From Frigoribacterium endophyticum (GTDB lineage: Bacteria > Actinomycetota > Actinomycetes > Actinomycetales > Microbacteriaceae): a DNA stretch of 64,000 nt. The translations under genes and the position numbers were made by a program. Under the pieces are notes generated by a model. That model was given only the letters and a program-made list of their open reading frames with translations, made no database searches and was not told the DNA's origin. The stretch covers positions 1,364,001 to 1,428,000 of the forward strand of contig NZ_JAAOYV010000001.1 of assembly GCF_011759585.1 (NCBI RefSeq). Reading direction: 5' to 3'. Positions 54,870 through 63,574 of this stretch are shown here, piece by piece (within the stretch, counting starts at the first letter, position 1; every line of letters starts with the position of its first letter).

Positions 54870-56354
54870 ATGGACCACCCCGAGCGCGACGAGAACGCCC
54901 GCACCGACGCCGGCACGGACGACGTCCGCCAGCCCGCCCCGGCGGCGCAGCCCGCCCCGACGCCGTCAGCCACCGACGAGGGCTCCCCGGTCGCTCACGC
55001 CCTCCCCCACGTCACGGGCACGTCGGACACCCGGTACGTCTCCGCCGCCCGGCCCGTGGGCGACGACGGCCACCAGTCGTACGACGCGGCCCCGGGCGCG
55101 GCCGTGCCCCCGACCTTCGCCGGGCCGGGCACGTCGCCCGCCGCCGCGTCGGGGCGTCGCCGCTCGCGGCGCTGGCTCGCGCTGACCGGGGCCGCCGCCG
55201 CGGTCGTGCTCGTGGCCGGCGGCGCCGGTGCGGGCGCCTGGGCCGTCGGCCGCACGGCCGGCGAGGCCGCCGCGGCCTCCGCCGCCGCCCAGCGGCAGGC
55301 GCTCGAGCTCGCCCCGCAGCTGCTCGGCCCCCGCTCGGGCAGCACGGGCGGCTCGGGGAGCGCCCAGGGCGGCACCGGCAGCGCCCTGCCGGGCGACGGG
55401 ACGCAGGGCGGCACGGGCACGACCGAGTCGTCGGCCGTGCCCGCGACGGAGGCGGAGACCGCGGGCGTGGTCACCATCGTCTCGACGCTGAACTACGACG
55501 AGTCGTACAAGTCGGCCGGCACGGGCATGGTCCTCACGGCGAACGGGCTCGTGCTCACCAACAACCACGTCGTGCAGGGGTCGACGAGCATCCAGGTGAC
55601 CGACGAGGCCTCCGGGCGGACGTACACGGCCGACGTCGTCGGCACCGACGCGACGAACGACGTCGCCGTGCTCCAGCTGCGCGACGCGAGCGGGCTCACC
55701 CCCGTGACGTTCGACGACCCCGGCGACGTCGCGGTGGGCGACGCCGTGCACTCGACGGGCAACGCAGGCGGCACCGGGGACCTCGTGACGGCGACGGGCA
55801 CGGTCCTGTCGACCGACGAGTCGATCCAGGTCCAGAGCGAGTCGGGCACGGGGACGGAGTCGCTGAGCGGCCTGATCGAGCTCCGGTCGGACGTCGTCTC
55901 GGGCGACTCCGGCGGGCCCCTGCGCGACGCCTCCGGCGACGTCGTCGGCATCGTGACCGCCGCCTCCTCGGGGACCACCCCGATCACGGGCTACGCGATC
56001 CCGATCGACGACGCGCTCGACATCGCGCGCCAGATCGAGTCGGGCACGCCGAGCTCGACCGTGCAGATCGGCCTCCCTGCCTTCCTCGGCGCCGAGATCG
56101 CCAGCACCGCCACGGGCGGCGTCGCCGGCGTACCGATCGCCGGCACGGTCGACGGGAGCGCGGCCGAGTCGGCGGGCCTCGTCGCCGGCGACGTGGTGAC
56201 GGCCCTCGACGGCACGCCCGTGAGCACGGCCGAGGCCCTGACCGCGGCGGTCAAGGCGCACGCCTCGGGAGACCGCGTGACGGTCACCTGGACCGACGCG
56301 ACGGGCGCCTCGCAGACCGCCACGGTCACCCTCGGGGACGGCCCCGCGGCCTGA
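54870..56354 (+). CDS. HtrA-like membrane-anchored serine protease with PDZ domain
   Basis: Surface quality-control protease. The 494-residue protein has a 100-residue disordered cytosolic N-terminus, one helix (about 102-127), a Gly/Ser/Thr linker (155-190), a chymotrypsin-like protease domain with triad H233 (NNHVV), D264 (TNDVAVL) and S347 (GDSGGP), and a C-terminal PDZ domain (about 395-494). ATG 54870 has AGGAGG upstream. Monocistronic, followed by a strong terminator. Substrate unknown. Confidence 0.93.
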   Translation: MDHPERDENARTDAGTDDVRQPAPAAQPAPTPSATDEGSPVAHALPHVTGTSDTRYVSAARPVGDDGHQSYDAAPGAAVPPTFAGPGTSPAAASGRRRSRRWLALTGAAAAVVLVAGGAGAGAWAVGRTAGEAAAASAAAQRQALELAPQLLGPRSGSTGGSGSAQGGTGSALPGDGTQGGTGTTESSAVPATEAETAGVVTIVSTLNYDESYKSAGTGMVLTANGLVLTNNHVVQGSTSIQVTDEASGRTYTADVVGTDATNDVAVLQLRDASGLTPVTFDDPGDVAVGDAVHSTGNAGGTGDLVTATGTVLSTDESIQVQSESGTGTESLSGLIELRSDVVSGDSGGPLRDASGDVVGIVTAASSGTTPITGYAIPIDDALDIARQIESGTPSSTVQIGLPAFLGAEIASTATGGVAGVPIAGTVDGSAAESAGLVAGDVVTALDGTPVSTAEALTAAVKAHASGDRVTVTWTDATGASQTATVTLGDGPAA

Positions 56355-56375
56355 CCCGTGCGGCACCGCCGACGA

Positions 56376-56410
56376 GACGCCGTGGTCGCCCTCCGGGCGA
56401 CCACGGCGTC
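56376..56410. terminator. Bidirectional hairpin terminator
   Basis: A perfect 16-bp stem with a TCC loop, 21 bp after the protease stop and before the convergent Nudix gene. Confidence 0.82.
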
Positions 56411-56469
56411 GTCGTGTGCGGCGTGCGGTGGGCGGCGTGCGGTGGGTCGCGTGCGGCGCCGCCGGCGCC

Positions 56470-57402
56470 TCAGCTCGCGGGCAGCGCGTCGAGGGCCGCG
56501 AGCAGGCGGCCCGGGCCCACCACGTCGGCCCCCCGGGCCCGCACCCTGGCGCCGAGCTCGCGGTCGGCCGTCACGACGACGACCTGCCCGCCGCCGGCGC
56601 ACAGGCGGTCGACGACCTCGACGATCGCGGCGTCGCCGTCGGCGGGCGCCCGCACGACCGTGACGGGGTGGGCCGCGGTGCCCGAGGTGCGGGCCTCGGG
56701 GCCGTCGGCGGTCTCCGTCGCGCCCCGCGCCTCCCCCTCGAGGACGACGGTGACGTGCGGCCACCAGGAAGTCGCGGCGCCCGCCCCGGTCGGGGGCTCC
56801 GCCAGCACGAGGTCGGCCGGCAGGCCCGTGCGGGCCGCGGCCGAGAGCGCCCCGAGGAGGCGCGTGGCGGCCCCGGCACGGTCGCGCCACCAGCCGTCCG
56901 GGCGAGAGCCCACGACGTTGGCCGCGTCGACGACGAGGTGCGGGGCGAGGTCGAGCTGGGCCTCGAGCCCCGGCCACGACGCCGCGAAGCCGGGGTGCAG
57001 CGGCAGGGCCGCGACGTCGGCGCGGGGCACCCAGGCGAGCTCGATGCTCTCCGCGTCGGAGATCACGGCCTCGAACGGCCGCTCGACCCGGGCCACGACG
57101 GTCGTGTACGACCACGGCGGCACCTCGAGCACGGACTCGAACACGAGCCGCAGGGCGTCGCCGGGCACGGCGGCCTCCTCGCCGCTCTCACGGAGGGCGC
57201 CCTCGACCGCGGTCTCGTCGAACTGGCGGGCGCCGCCCGGCAGGCCCCAGGTGCCGCCGTGGTGGCTCCACTCGACGCGGTGCTGCAGGAGGACGCGGTC
57301 GTCGGCGTCGACGACGAGCAGGCCGGCGGCGCCCGCCCGGCCCCAGAAACGTCGGCCGTCGGAGGTCTCGACCCAGCCGTCAGCGGGTCCGTGGATGGTC
57401 AC
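56470..57402 (-). CDS. Nudix hydrolase fused to a NYN/PIN-like nuclease domain
   Basis: Two-domain protein of 310 residues. Residues 1-150 form a Nudix domain with the box at about 57-79 (Glu63, R71-E72, E75-E76 intact; the usual Gly in EExGU is Ala). Residues 155-310 look like a NYN/PIN RNase fold: VVDAANVVGS (D159), ADGDAAIVE (D257) and TADRELGARV (D280) supply the usual acidic site. It could sanitise a nucleotide and cut RNA, or process RNA caps; this is inference. GTG 57402 is chosen by homology. Confidence 0.83.
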   Translation of the reverse strand: MTIHGPADGWVETSDGRRFWGRAGAAGLLVVDADDRVLLQHRVEWSHHGGTWGLPGGARQFDETAVEGALRESGEEAAVPGDALRLVFESVLEVPPWSYTTVVARVERPFEAVISDAESIELAWVPRADVAALPLHPGFAASWPGLEAQLDLAPHLVVDAANVVGSRPDGWWRDRAGAATRLLGALSAAARTGLPADLVLAEPPTGAGAATSWWPHVTVVLEGEARGATETADGPEARTSGTAAHPVTVVRAPADGDAAIVEVVDRLCAGGGQVVVVTADRELGARVRARGADVVGPGRLLAALDALPAS

Positions 57403-57499
57403 CCCGCGAGCTTGCCACACGCCGCCGGGAGCGGACCCGGCGAGGTGGCGGGCACGACCCATCCGATCCGGCGGAGGCTCCGAACGAGAACCCGGGGGC

Positions 57500-57524
57500 T
57501 GGTCCGGAACCCGATGTCGGACCA
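57500..57524. repeat. Inverted repeat upstream of Nudix-NYN gene
   Basis: TGGTCCG and CGGACCA, perfect 7-bp arms with an 11-nt spacer, in the 239-bp gap between the J-domain gene and the Nudix-NYN gene. It may be a terminator of the former or an operator of the latter. Nothing else is seen in the gap. Confidence 0.35.
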
Positions 57525-57641
57525 TCCCCCACCCTCCCGCCCGGGGCGGGGACGACGAGGTCGCCGCCCGGGGCCGGGTCCGGGCCGCTGGTCGACGCGT
57601 CAGCCGGGCGTTCCGTGGAACGATCGGGCGGCCGCCGCGGC

Positions 57642-58595
57642 CTAGACGAAGCGGATGGCCTGCTGCAGGCGCTCGCGCACCTCGAAGACGTCGCTGATCG
57701 AGGTCCGGTCGCCGAGCTCGGGCCCGTACGTCAGGACGTGCGCCAGCAGCGACCGACGCAGCACCCAGGTGGAGCCGCGTCGACCGCGGCCGACCTGCTC
57801 GAGGGCCGGCGGGAAGTCGTCGTCGGGCACCACGATCAGCTGGTGCGTGAACGAGACGCGCGTCGAACGTCGCACGGCGCGGGCCTGGCGGGTGAGGTCG
57901 CGCACGGGCTGCTCGTGCTCGGGCACGCCGCTGCCGACCAGCTCGCCCCGGGAGACGACGAGCTCGCTCCCCCAGTCGGACGACTGGACGGCGAACAGGC
58001 CCGACGGGCCGAGCACGACGTGGTCGAGCTTGCCCTCGTCGCCAGCGTCGACGTCGCTCCAGATCGTGTAGCCGATGCCCAGGCCGGTGACCACGGCCAC
58101 GGTCGCCTCCTCGGCGAGCGCGTCCGCCAGGACGTGGCGGATCTCGGGCGGGGCTGTGCGGACGAGCTGCTCGTCGTAGGGGTCGTCGAGGGGCACGCCG
58201 CGACCGACCCACTCCCGCATGAGGTCGAGGTACCGCTCGCGGTTGGCGCCTCCGGGGTGGCCGTGCACGCGGGCACGCGGCTGGGAGCCCGTGCGCGGAG
58301 CGTCGCGGGCCGGAGGGGCCCAGCTGAACGGGGCGCCGCCGGCGGTGCCGGGCCCCGGGGCGCGGGACCCTGATGTGGCGGGGCCGCGGCGGCGGTCGTA
58401 GGCGGCCCGCGCCTCCGGAGTCCCGACCTGCTCCCAGGCGAGCTGGAGGGAACGGAAGGCCGCCGCGCTGCCGCCGAGGTCGGGGTGCGTCTCGCGCGCG
58501 AGGCGGCGGTACGCGCGGCGGAGCTCGTCGTCGCTCACGCCGGCGGGCACGCCGAGCACCTCGTACGGGGTCGCGGAGGCGGGGCTGGGCGTCAC
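57642..58595 (-). CDS. J-domain protein with degenerate NERD domain
   Basis: 317-residue protein. Residues 10-68 are a J domain with intact HPD (37-39), which should stimulate an Hsp70. A Pro/Gly linker follows, then a NERD-like fold (about 150-260) with KLDHVVLGPSGLFAV. NERD nucleases need an Asp here (D191 is present) and a downstream E-x-K; that position reads QSS (204-206), so the nuclease site is probably dead. A further C-terminal helical region has no match. GTG 58595 lies 7 nt after TAAAGT. No dnaK is nearby. Confidence 0.82.
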   Translation of the reverse strand: MTPSPASATPYEVLGVPAGVSDDELRRAYRRLARETHPDLGGSAAAFRSLQLAWEQVGTPEARAAYDRRRGPATSGSRAPGPGTAGGAPFSWAPPARDAPRTGSQPRARVHGHPGGANRERYLDLMREWVGRGVPLDDPYDEQLVRTAPPEIRHVLADALAEEATVAVVTGLGIGYTIWSDVDAGDEGKLDHVVLGPSGLFAVQSSDWGSELVVSRGELVGSGVPEHEQPVRDLTRQARAVRRSTRVSFTHQLIVVPDDDFPPALEQVGRGRRGSTWVLRRSLLAHVLTYGPELGDRTSISDVFEVRERLQQAIRFV

Positions 58596-58602
58596 CTGAC
58601 GG

Positions 58603-58608
58603 ACTTTA
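58603..58608 (-). promoter_or_regulatory. Candidate -10 element of the J-domain gene (leaderless)
   Basis: TAAAGT on the minus strand followed by 7 nt and GTG 58595. Confidence 0.42.
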
Positions 58609-58725
58609 CCGGGAGCGGCCTGAACCACGGGTCCCGGCCCGCCGGGAGGCGGCTGGGCGTCGCCAGGGGCCGTCCAGAGCCGCCGCGTACCGTCGGCCGC
58701 GACCCCGTCGAGAGAGGAAGACACG

Positions 58726-59871
58726 ATGACCACACCGGTCCGCACCGTCATGAGCCCCGCCCGCTACGTCCAGGGGAAGGACGCGATCACCCGCCTCGGC
58801 GAGTTCGTCGCCGCCATCGGGTCGTCGCCCCTGATCGTCTCCGACGACGTCGTCTGGGGCCTGGTCGGCGACGCCGTCGAGACGAGCTTCGGCGGCTCGG
58901 AGCTGCGCGTCGAGAGGGTCGGCTTCGGCCGCTTCGCGACCCCGGCCGCCATCGACGAGCTCGCCGGGCAGATCCGGTCGACCGAGGCCGACGTCGTCGT
59001 CGGCATCGGGGGCGGCAGCGCCATCGACGCGGCGAAGGCGGCGGGCCACCTCGCCGGCGTCCGGTGGGTGAGCGTGCCCACGGTCGCCTCGACCGACGCC
59101 CCGACCTCCGCCCTCGCCGTCGTGTACTCGGAGGAGGGCGAGTTCCTCGAGTACCGCTTCTTCCCCCGGAACCCGGACCTCGTGCTCGTGGACACCCAGC
59201 TCGTCGCGAACGCCCCGGAGAAGTTCCTGGTCGCCGGCATCGGCGACGCCCTGGCGACCTGGCTGGAGGCGCGGGCCTCGTCGCGGGCCCACGCCACGAC
59301 CATGGCGGGTGGCCTGGCGACGAGGACGGGCGTGGCGCTGGCCCGGCTGTCGTGGGAGATCATCCACGAGAACGCGTTCTCGGCCCTCGAGGCGGTGCGC
59401 GACCACGTCGTCACGCCGGCCCTGGAGGACCTCGTCGAGGCGAACACGCTCCTCTCGGGCCTCGGCTTCGAGTCGGGGGGCCTCGCCGCCGCCCACGCGA
59501 TCCACAACGGGCTGACCGCGGCTCCGCAGACGCACGGCCTCACCCACGGGCAGAAGGTCAACGTCGGCTCGATGACGCAGCTCGTGCTGGAGGGCGCTCC
59601 CCGTCAGGAGATCGAGGAGTTCGTCGTCTTCACCACCCGCGTCGGCCTGCCCAACACCCTCACCGAGATCGGGCTTTCCGTCGACGACCACGACGAGCTC
59701 CGGGCGGTGGCGGAGGCCGCCACGGTGGAGTCGGAGACGATCCACTCGATGCCGTTCCCCGTGACGGCCGACGACGTCGTCGCGGCGCTCACCGCGATCG
59801 AGCGGCTCTCGCGGAGCATCCGCGCCCAGGCCGGCCTGCCCGAGCCCGTCGCGTACGTCGCTCCGCACTAG
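58726..59871 (+). CDS. Glycerol dehydrogenase-like iron/zinc alcohol dehydrogenase
   Basis: NAD-dependent polyol dehydrogenase, most similar in pattern to GldA. The 381-residue protein has the NAD loop GIGGGS (93-98), TVASTDAPTSAL, and zinc ligands D174, H257 and H274 at the spacing of bacterial glycerol dehydrogenases. ATG 58726 has GAGGAAG upstream. No dihydroxyacetone kinase is adjacent, so the in vivo substrate is uncertain. A strong terminator follows. Confidence 0.9.
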   Translation: MTTPVRTVMSPARYVQGKDAITRLGEFVAAIGSSPLIVSDDVVWGLVGDAVETSFGGSELRVERVGFGRFATPAAIDELAGQIRSTEADVVVGIGGGSAIDAAKAAGHLAGVRWVSVPTVASTDAPTSALAVVYSEEGEFLEYRFFPRNPDLVLVDTQLVANAPEKFLVAGIGDALATWLEARASSRAHATTMAGGLATRTGVALARLSWEIIHENAFSALEAVRDHVVTPALEDLVEANTLLSGLGFESGGLAAAHAIHNGLTAAPQTHGLTHGQKVNVGSMTQLVLEGAPRQEIEEFVVFTTRVGLPNTLTEIGLSVDDHDELRAVAEAATVESETIHSMPFPVTADDVVAALTAIERLSRSIRAQAGLPEPVAYVAPH

Positions 59872-59882
59872 GCGGACCGACC

Positions 59883-59922
59883 ACGAGAGGGGCCCCCTGC
59901 GCAGGCAGGGGGCCCCTCTCGT
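59883..59922. terminator. Bidirectional hairpin terminator
   Basis: A perfect 18-bp stem with a GCAG loop, 11 bp after the dehydrogenase stop. Confidence 0.85.
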
Positions 59923-59949
59923 CGTCGGCTGACCGGCCCGCGCCAGGGG

Positions 59950-60282
59950 TCAGGCGGCCCGCGCCGACCGGGCGACGCGCCAGGCCCGCCAGCGCAGGTG
60001 CAGCCGGCGGCCGAGCCGTCGCACGGCCTGCGTGACCCGGTGGGCTGCCGGGAACTCCGTGCCGAGCACGGCCACCCCGACGAAGACGATCAACCACCCC
60101 GGGCCGGGCAGCGGGACGAGCACGAGCCCGAGGGCCACGACGAGGAGGCCCACGAGCGCGACGAGCACCTTGTAGGCGACGCGGAGGCGCGGCCAAGAGT
60201 CGAGGCGGACCCTGGCCGCGACGTAGCGGGCGCGGGCCCGGGCGCGTCGGGTGCCGGAGGCGGTGGTGCTGCGGGACAACAT
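59950..60282 (-). CDS. PGPGW-motif small membrane protein (TIGR02611-like)
   Basis: Small actinobacterial membrane protein of unknown function. The 110-residue product has a very basic N-terminus (Arg-rich, about 1-35), two close helices flanking the signature PLPGPGWLIVF, and a basic C-terminal amphipathic region. ATG 60282 is chosen because TACCGT lies 6 nt upstream (leaderless); the frame extends upstream without homology. Confidence 0.8.
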   Translation of the reverse strand: MLSRSTTASGTRRARARARYVAARVRLDSWPRLRVAYKVLVALVGLLVVALGLVLVPLPGPGWLIVFVGVAVLGTEFPAAHRVTQAVRRLGRRLHLRWRAWRVARSARAA

Positions 60283-60434
60283 GCCCCGACGGTAGGCGGT
60301 CGGCCTGGCAGGGCCCGCCGTGCCGCCTGCCAAGCGCCTGGGCACGCCGGCGTCGGACGGCCAGCGGGCCAGCCCGGGCCGCGACCAGGCACCACCTGTG
60401 AGCGGTCACCGCCCCGAGGGCGTAGCCAGGAGCC

Positions 60435-61406
60435 ATGGACTACACACATCTGGGACGCACGGGGCTGTCCGTCTCGAGGGCGGTGCTCGGCACGATGAAC
60501 TTCGGGCCGCAGACCTCCGAGGCCGACTCCCACGCGATCATGGACCGCGCCCACGACCTGGGCGTCAACTTCTTCGACACGGCCAACGTCTACGGGTGGC
60601 AGAAGGGCGAGGGCGTCACCGAGCAGATCATCGGCCGCTGGTTCGCCGGCGGCGGCGGCCGCCGCGAGAAGACGGTGCTCGCCACGAAGCTCTACGGCGA
60701 CATGAGCGACTGGCCCAACGGCGGCAAGCTCAGCGCACTGAACATCCGACGCGCCCTCGACGAGAGCCTCACACGGCTGCAGACCGACCACATCGACCTC
60801 TACCAGTTCCACCACGTGGACCGTGAGACGCCGTGGGAGGAGATCTGGCAGGCGATGGAGGTGGCCGTCCAGCAGGGCAAGGTGCTCTACGCCGGCAGCA
60901 GCAACTTCGCCGGCTGGCACATCGCCCAGGCGCAGGAGGCGGCGAAGGCCCGGCACTTCACCGGCCTCGTCAGCGAGCAGTCGATCTACAACCTCATCGT
61001 CCGCGACGTCGAGCGCGAGACGCTGCCGGCGGCCCGCGCCTACGGCCTGGGCATGATCCCCTGGTCGCCCCTCAACGGCGGCCTGCTCGGCGGCGTGGTC
61101 CGCAAGGCCGACCAGGGCGTCCGCCGCCTCGAGGGCCGTGCGGCCGAGTACGTGGCCGAGCACCGTGAGCAGCTCGAGCGCTACGAGGCCCTGGCCGACG
61201 ACCTCGGCCACGCCCCGGGCGAGCTCGCCCTGGCGTGGCTGCTGCACCAGCCGGGCGTCACCGGGCCCATCACCGGCCCGCGCACCATGGAGCAGCTCGA
61301 GTCGGCCGTCGCGGCCGTCGACATCCGACTCGACGACGACGCCCTCGGGCGTCTCGACGAGATCTTCCCCGGGCACCGCACGGCGCCCGAGGACTACGCG
61401 TGGTGA
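60435..61406 (+). CDS. Aldo/keto reductase
   Basis: NADPH-dependent oxidoreductase of 323 residues, similar to the YajO/Tas subgroup. The catalytic tetrad is visible: Asp and Tyr in FDTANVYG, Lys in LATKLYG, and His in YQFHHVD. The cofactor region lies in GSSNFAGW and the C-terminal TGPRTMEQLESAV. ATG 60435 has AGGAG upstream. First gene of a three-gene run with a second aldo/keto reductase (13-bp gap) and a PEBP protein. Substrate unknown. Confidence 0.92.
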   Translation: MDYTHLGRTGLSVSRAVLGTMNFGPQTSEADSHAIMDRAHDLGVNFFDTANVYGWQKGEGVTEQIIGRWFAGGGGRREKTVLATKLYGDMSDWPNGGKLSALNIRRALDESLTRLQTDHIDLYQFHHVDRETPWEEIWQAMEVAVQQGKVLYAGSSNFAGWHIAQAQEAAKARHFTGLVSEQSIYNLIVRDVERETLPAARAYGLGMIPWSPLNGGLLGGVVRKADQGVRRLEGRAAEYVAEHREQLERYEALADDLGHAPGELALAWLLHQPGVTGPITGPRTMEQLESAVAAVDIRLDDDALGRLDEIFPGHRTAPEDYAW

Positions 61407-61419
61407 ACAGGAGAACAGC

Positions 61420-62298
61420 ATGAGGACACGGACAATCGGAGACGTCACCGTCAGCGCGATCGGCCTCGGGGCGATGCCCCTGTCGATCGAGGGCCGGCCG
61501 GAGGAGAAGCAGGCGGTGGCGACGATCCACGCCGCCCTCGAGCAGGGCATCACCCTGATCGACACGGCCGACGCCTACCACCAGCCCGGCGCGCACGAGG
61601 TCGGCCACAACGAGTCGCTCGTGGCCCGGGCGCTCGCGAGCTACCACGGCGACACGTCGGGCGTGCTCGTCGCGACCAAGGGCGGCCACCTCCGCCCCGG
61701 CGCCGGCGACTGGTCGCAGAACGGCGACCCGGCCTACCTGAAGGAGGCGGCACGCGCGTCCGCGCAGCGCCTCGGCGTCGAGACCATCGGCCTGTACCAG
61801 TTCCACCGCCCGGACCCGGCCGTGCCGTACGCGGACTCGATCGGGGCCCTGGCGGAGCTGCTCGACGAGGGCGTGATCCGCATGGCGGGCATCTCGAACG
61901 CCGACGTCGACCAGATCCGCCTCGCGAACGAGGTGCTCGACGGCCGTCTCGTGTCGGTGCAGAACCAGTACTCGCCGGCCTTCCGGTCGAGCGAGGTCGA
62001 GCTGGCGCTCTGCGACGAGATGGGCATCGCCTTCCTGCCGTGGAGCCCCCTCGGCGGCATCACCGACGCGGCCGAGCTCGGCTCGAAGCACGCCGTCTTC
62101 GCGGAGATCGCGAACGCGCGCCGTCTCAGCCCCCAGGTGCTCACCCTCGCCTGGGAGCTCTCGAAGAGCGAGCTCGTCGTGCCCATCCCCGGCTCGCGAC
62201 GCCCGCAGACCATCATGGACTCGGCGACGGCGGCCACGGTCAAGCTGTCGGCCGACGAGATCCAGCGTCTCGACGCCGCGGCAGGAGGAGACGAATGA
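61420..62298 (+). CDS. Aldo/keto reductase
   Basis: Second, distinct aldo/keto reductase (292 residues). Catalytic residues are in IDTADAYH (Asp, Tyr), VATKGGH (Lys) and YQFHRPD (His). It is shorter than its neighbour and not a recent duplicate: only the family motifs match. ATG 61420 follows CAGGAGA. Its stop overlaps the start of the PEBP gene (ATGA). An operon of reductases suggests handling of reactive carbonyls or sugars, which cannot be settled here. Confidence 0.92.
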   Translation: MRTRTIGDVTVSAIGLGAMPLSIEGRPEEKQAVATIHAALEQGITLIDTADAYHQPGAHEVGHNESLVARALASYHGDTSGVLVATKGGHLRPGAGDWSQNGDPAYLKEAARASAQRLGVETIGLYQFHRPDPAVPYADSIGALAELLDEGVIRMAGISNADVDQIRLANEVLDGRLVSVQNQYSPAFRSSEVELALCDEMGIAFLPWSPLGGITDAAELGSKHAVFAEIANARRLSPQVLTLAWELSKSELVVPIPGSRRPQTIMDSATAATVKLSADEIQRLDAAAGGDE

Positions 62299-62834
62299 GC
62301 GACCCGCGCACGAACCCCTACGACAGCATCTCCGAGGTGCCGTCGTTCACCCTGACGAGCACCGACCTCGTCGACGGCGGGGTGCTGTCGACGCCCCAGG
62401 TGAGCGGCATCTTCGGCGCGGGCGGCGAGGACGTCAGCCCGCAGCTCTCGTGGTCGGGCGCCCCCGAGGGCACGAAGGGGTACGCGGTGACCGTGTACGA
62501 CCCCGACGCCCCGACGGCGGCCGGCTTCTGGCACTGGGCGGTCGCCGACCTGCCCGCGACGACGACCTCGCTGCCCTCCGGAGCCGGTGACGACGACGGC
62601 TCGGGGCTGCCCGAGGGCGCCTACCAGCTGCCGAACGACGCGGGCCTCCGGCGCTTCCTCGGCGCGGCACCGCCGCAGGGCCACGGGCCGCACCGCTACT
62701 TCGTCGCCGTGCACGCGCTCGACGTCGAGACGACGGGCGTCGACGCCGTCGCCACGCCCACGCTGCTGGCCTTCACCATCCGCGACCACACCCTGGCGCG
62801 CGCGGTGGTGCACGCCACCTGGGAAGCGGCCTAG
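62295..62834 (+). CDS. YbhB/YbcL family PEBP-like protein
   Basis: Phosphatidylethanolamine-binding-like protein of 179 residues, cytosolic, of unknown bacterial function; some members modulate kinases or proteases. Family motifs: [37 protein letters not shown] and [12 protein letters not shown], which form the anion-binding pocket. ATG 62295 overlaps the preceding gene by 4 bp and has GGAGGAG upstream. Last gene of the three-gene run. Confidence 0.92.
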   Translation: MSDPRTNPYDSISEVPSFTLTSTDLVDGGVLSTPQVSGIFGAGGEDVSPQLSWSGAPEGTKGYAVTVYDPDAPTAAGFWHWAVADLPATTTSLPSGAGDDDGSGLPEGAYQLPNDAGLRRFLGAAPPQGHGPHRYFVAVHALDVETTGVDAVATPTLLAFTIRDHTLARAVVHATWEAA

Positions 62835-62860
62835 CCGCACACGGGCCCTCGCGGCCCCCT

Positions 62861-62903
62861 CGAGGAGGCGCGACCCGGCACCCAGCCGGGCCGCGCCTCC
62901 TCG
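62861..62903. terminator. Bidirectional hairpin terminator
   Basis: A 12-bp perfect stem (CGAGGAGGCGCG and complement), with an inner CCCGG/CCGGG stem, between the convergent PEBP and hypothetical genes. Confidence 0.8.
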
Positions 62904-62940
62904 CGTCCGTGGCCGGGCACCGGCGCGGCGGGGCCGCCGG

Positions 62941-63447
62941 TCAGTGGTGGGGGTTCCGCATCATCACCGGCCGCCGGTCGGGCAGCGGGCTGGCCGGGCC
63001 GTCGGGCAGCACGTGCTCGGCCAGCTCGCCGCTGAGCGGGCGGGCCGGGGAGAACCCCGACGGCGAGCGGTGCACCTGGCCGTGCAGCCGTAGCCCGCCC
63101 GACGCCAGCCGGTCGGAGATCCCCCGCGCCCACGTCGAGACGGCGAGGTCGTCGAGCTCGGACTCGAGGGCCCGCTGCCAGACCAGCGCCAGGCCGCGCG
63201 CGCGGCAGGCCGACGCCTGGTCGCGGAGCAGCCGCTCGAGCACGTCGACGTCACGGCCGTACGGGAGGCGGGGCTGGCCGCGGAGCCGCAGCACGCTCTG
63301 GCAGGGCTCGCGCGCCACGTCGACGAGGACGACGTAGAGCAGGTCCTCGTCGCAGGGCTCGTCGCAGACGACGGCCGCCCACTCCTCCAGGGTGGTGGCG
63401 GAGTCGCGGTCGGGCAGGCGGGGGACGGTTCTCTCGGTGGGGGTCAT
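62941..63447 (-). CDS. Hypothetical protein
   Basis: A 168-residue protein that I do not recognise. No signal peptide or helix is evident. It contains ATTLEEWAAVVCDEPCDED, a segment LYVVLVDVAREPCQSVLRLRG that could be beta strands, a helical ERLLRDQASACRARGLALVW and a His/Pro-rich end. Three cysteines in the first third (VCDEPCDED and EPCQ) could bind metal. ATG 63447 is the only good start; no ribosome-binding site is obvious. Codon use matches the neighbours, so it is probably real. Confidence 0.6.
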   Translation of the reverse strand: MTPTERTVPRLPDRDSATTLEEWAAVVCDEPCDEDLLYVVLVDVAREPCQSVLRLRGQPRLPYGRDVDVLERLLRDQASACRARGLALVWQRALESELDDLAVSTWARGISDRLASGGLRLHGQVHRSPSGFSPARPLSGELAEHVLPDGPASPLPDRRPVMMRNPHH

Positions 63448-63574
63448 GCCGACCACCGTGGCGGCCCGGAGCCGGGGCCCGCGGCGGCCCCTGCACGCCC
63501 TGGGGACCACGAGCGCGGAGCCCCTGTGTGGAGGGACGCCCTCAGCCGCCCTGTGGAGAGACCGCGGGTCCTGC

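Noticed and set aside
54791-57697. 968-codon plus-strand frame across the protease and beyond
   Set aside because: Different frame from the real protease, Arg-rich translation, no domain.
60435-62298. Tandem duplication of one aldo/keto reductase
   Set aside because: The two proteins share only family motifs and differ in length and loops, so they are old paralogues or separate acquisitions.
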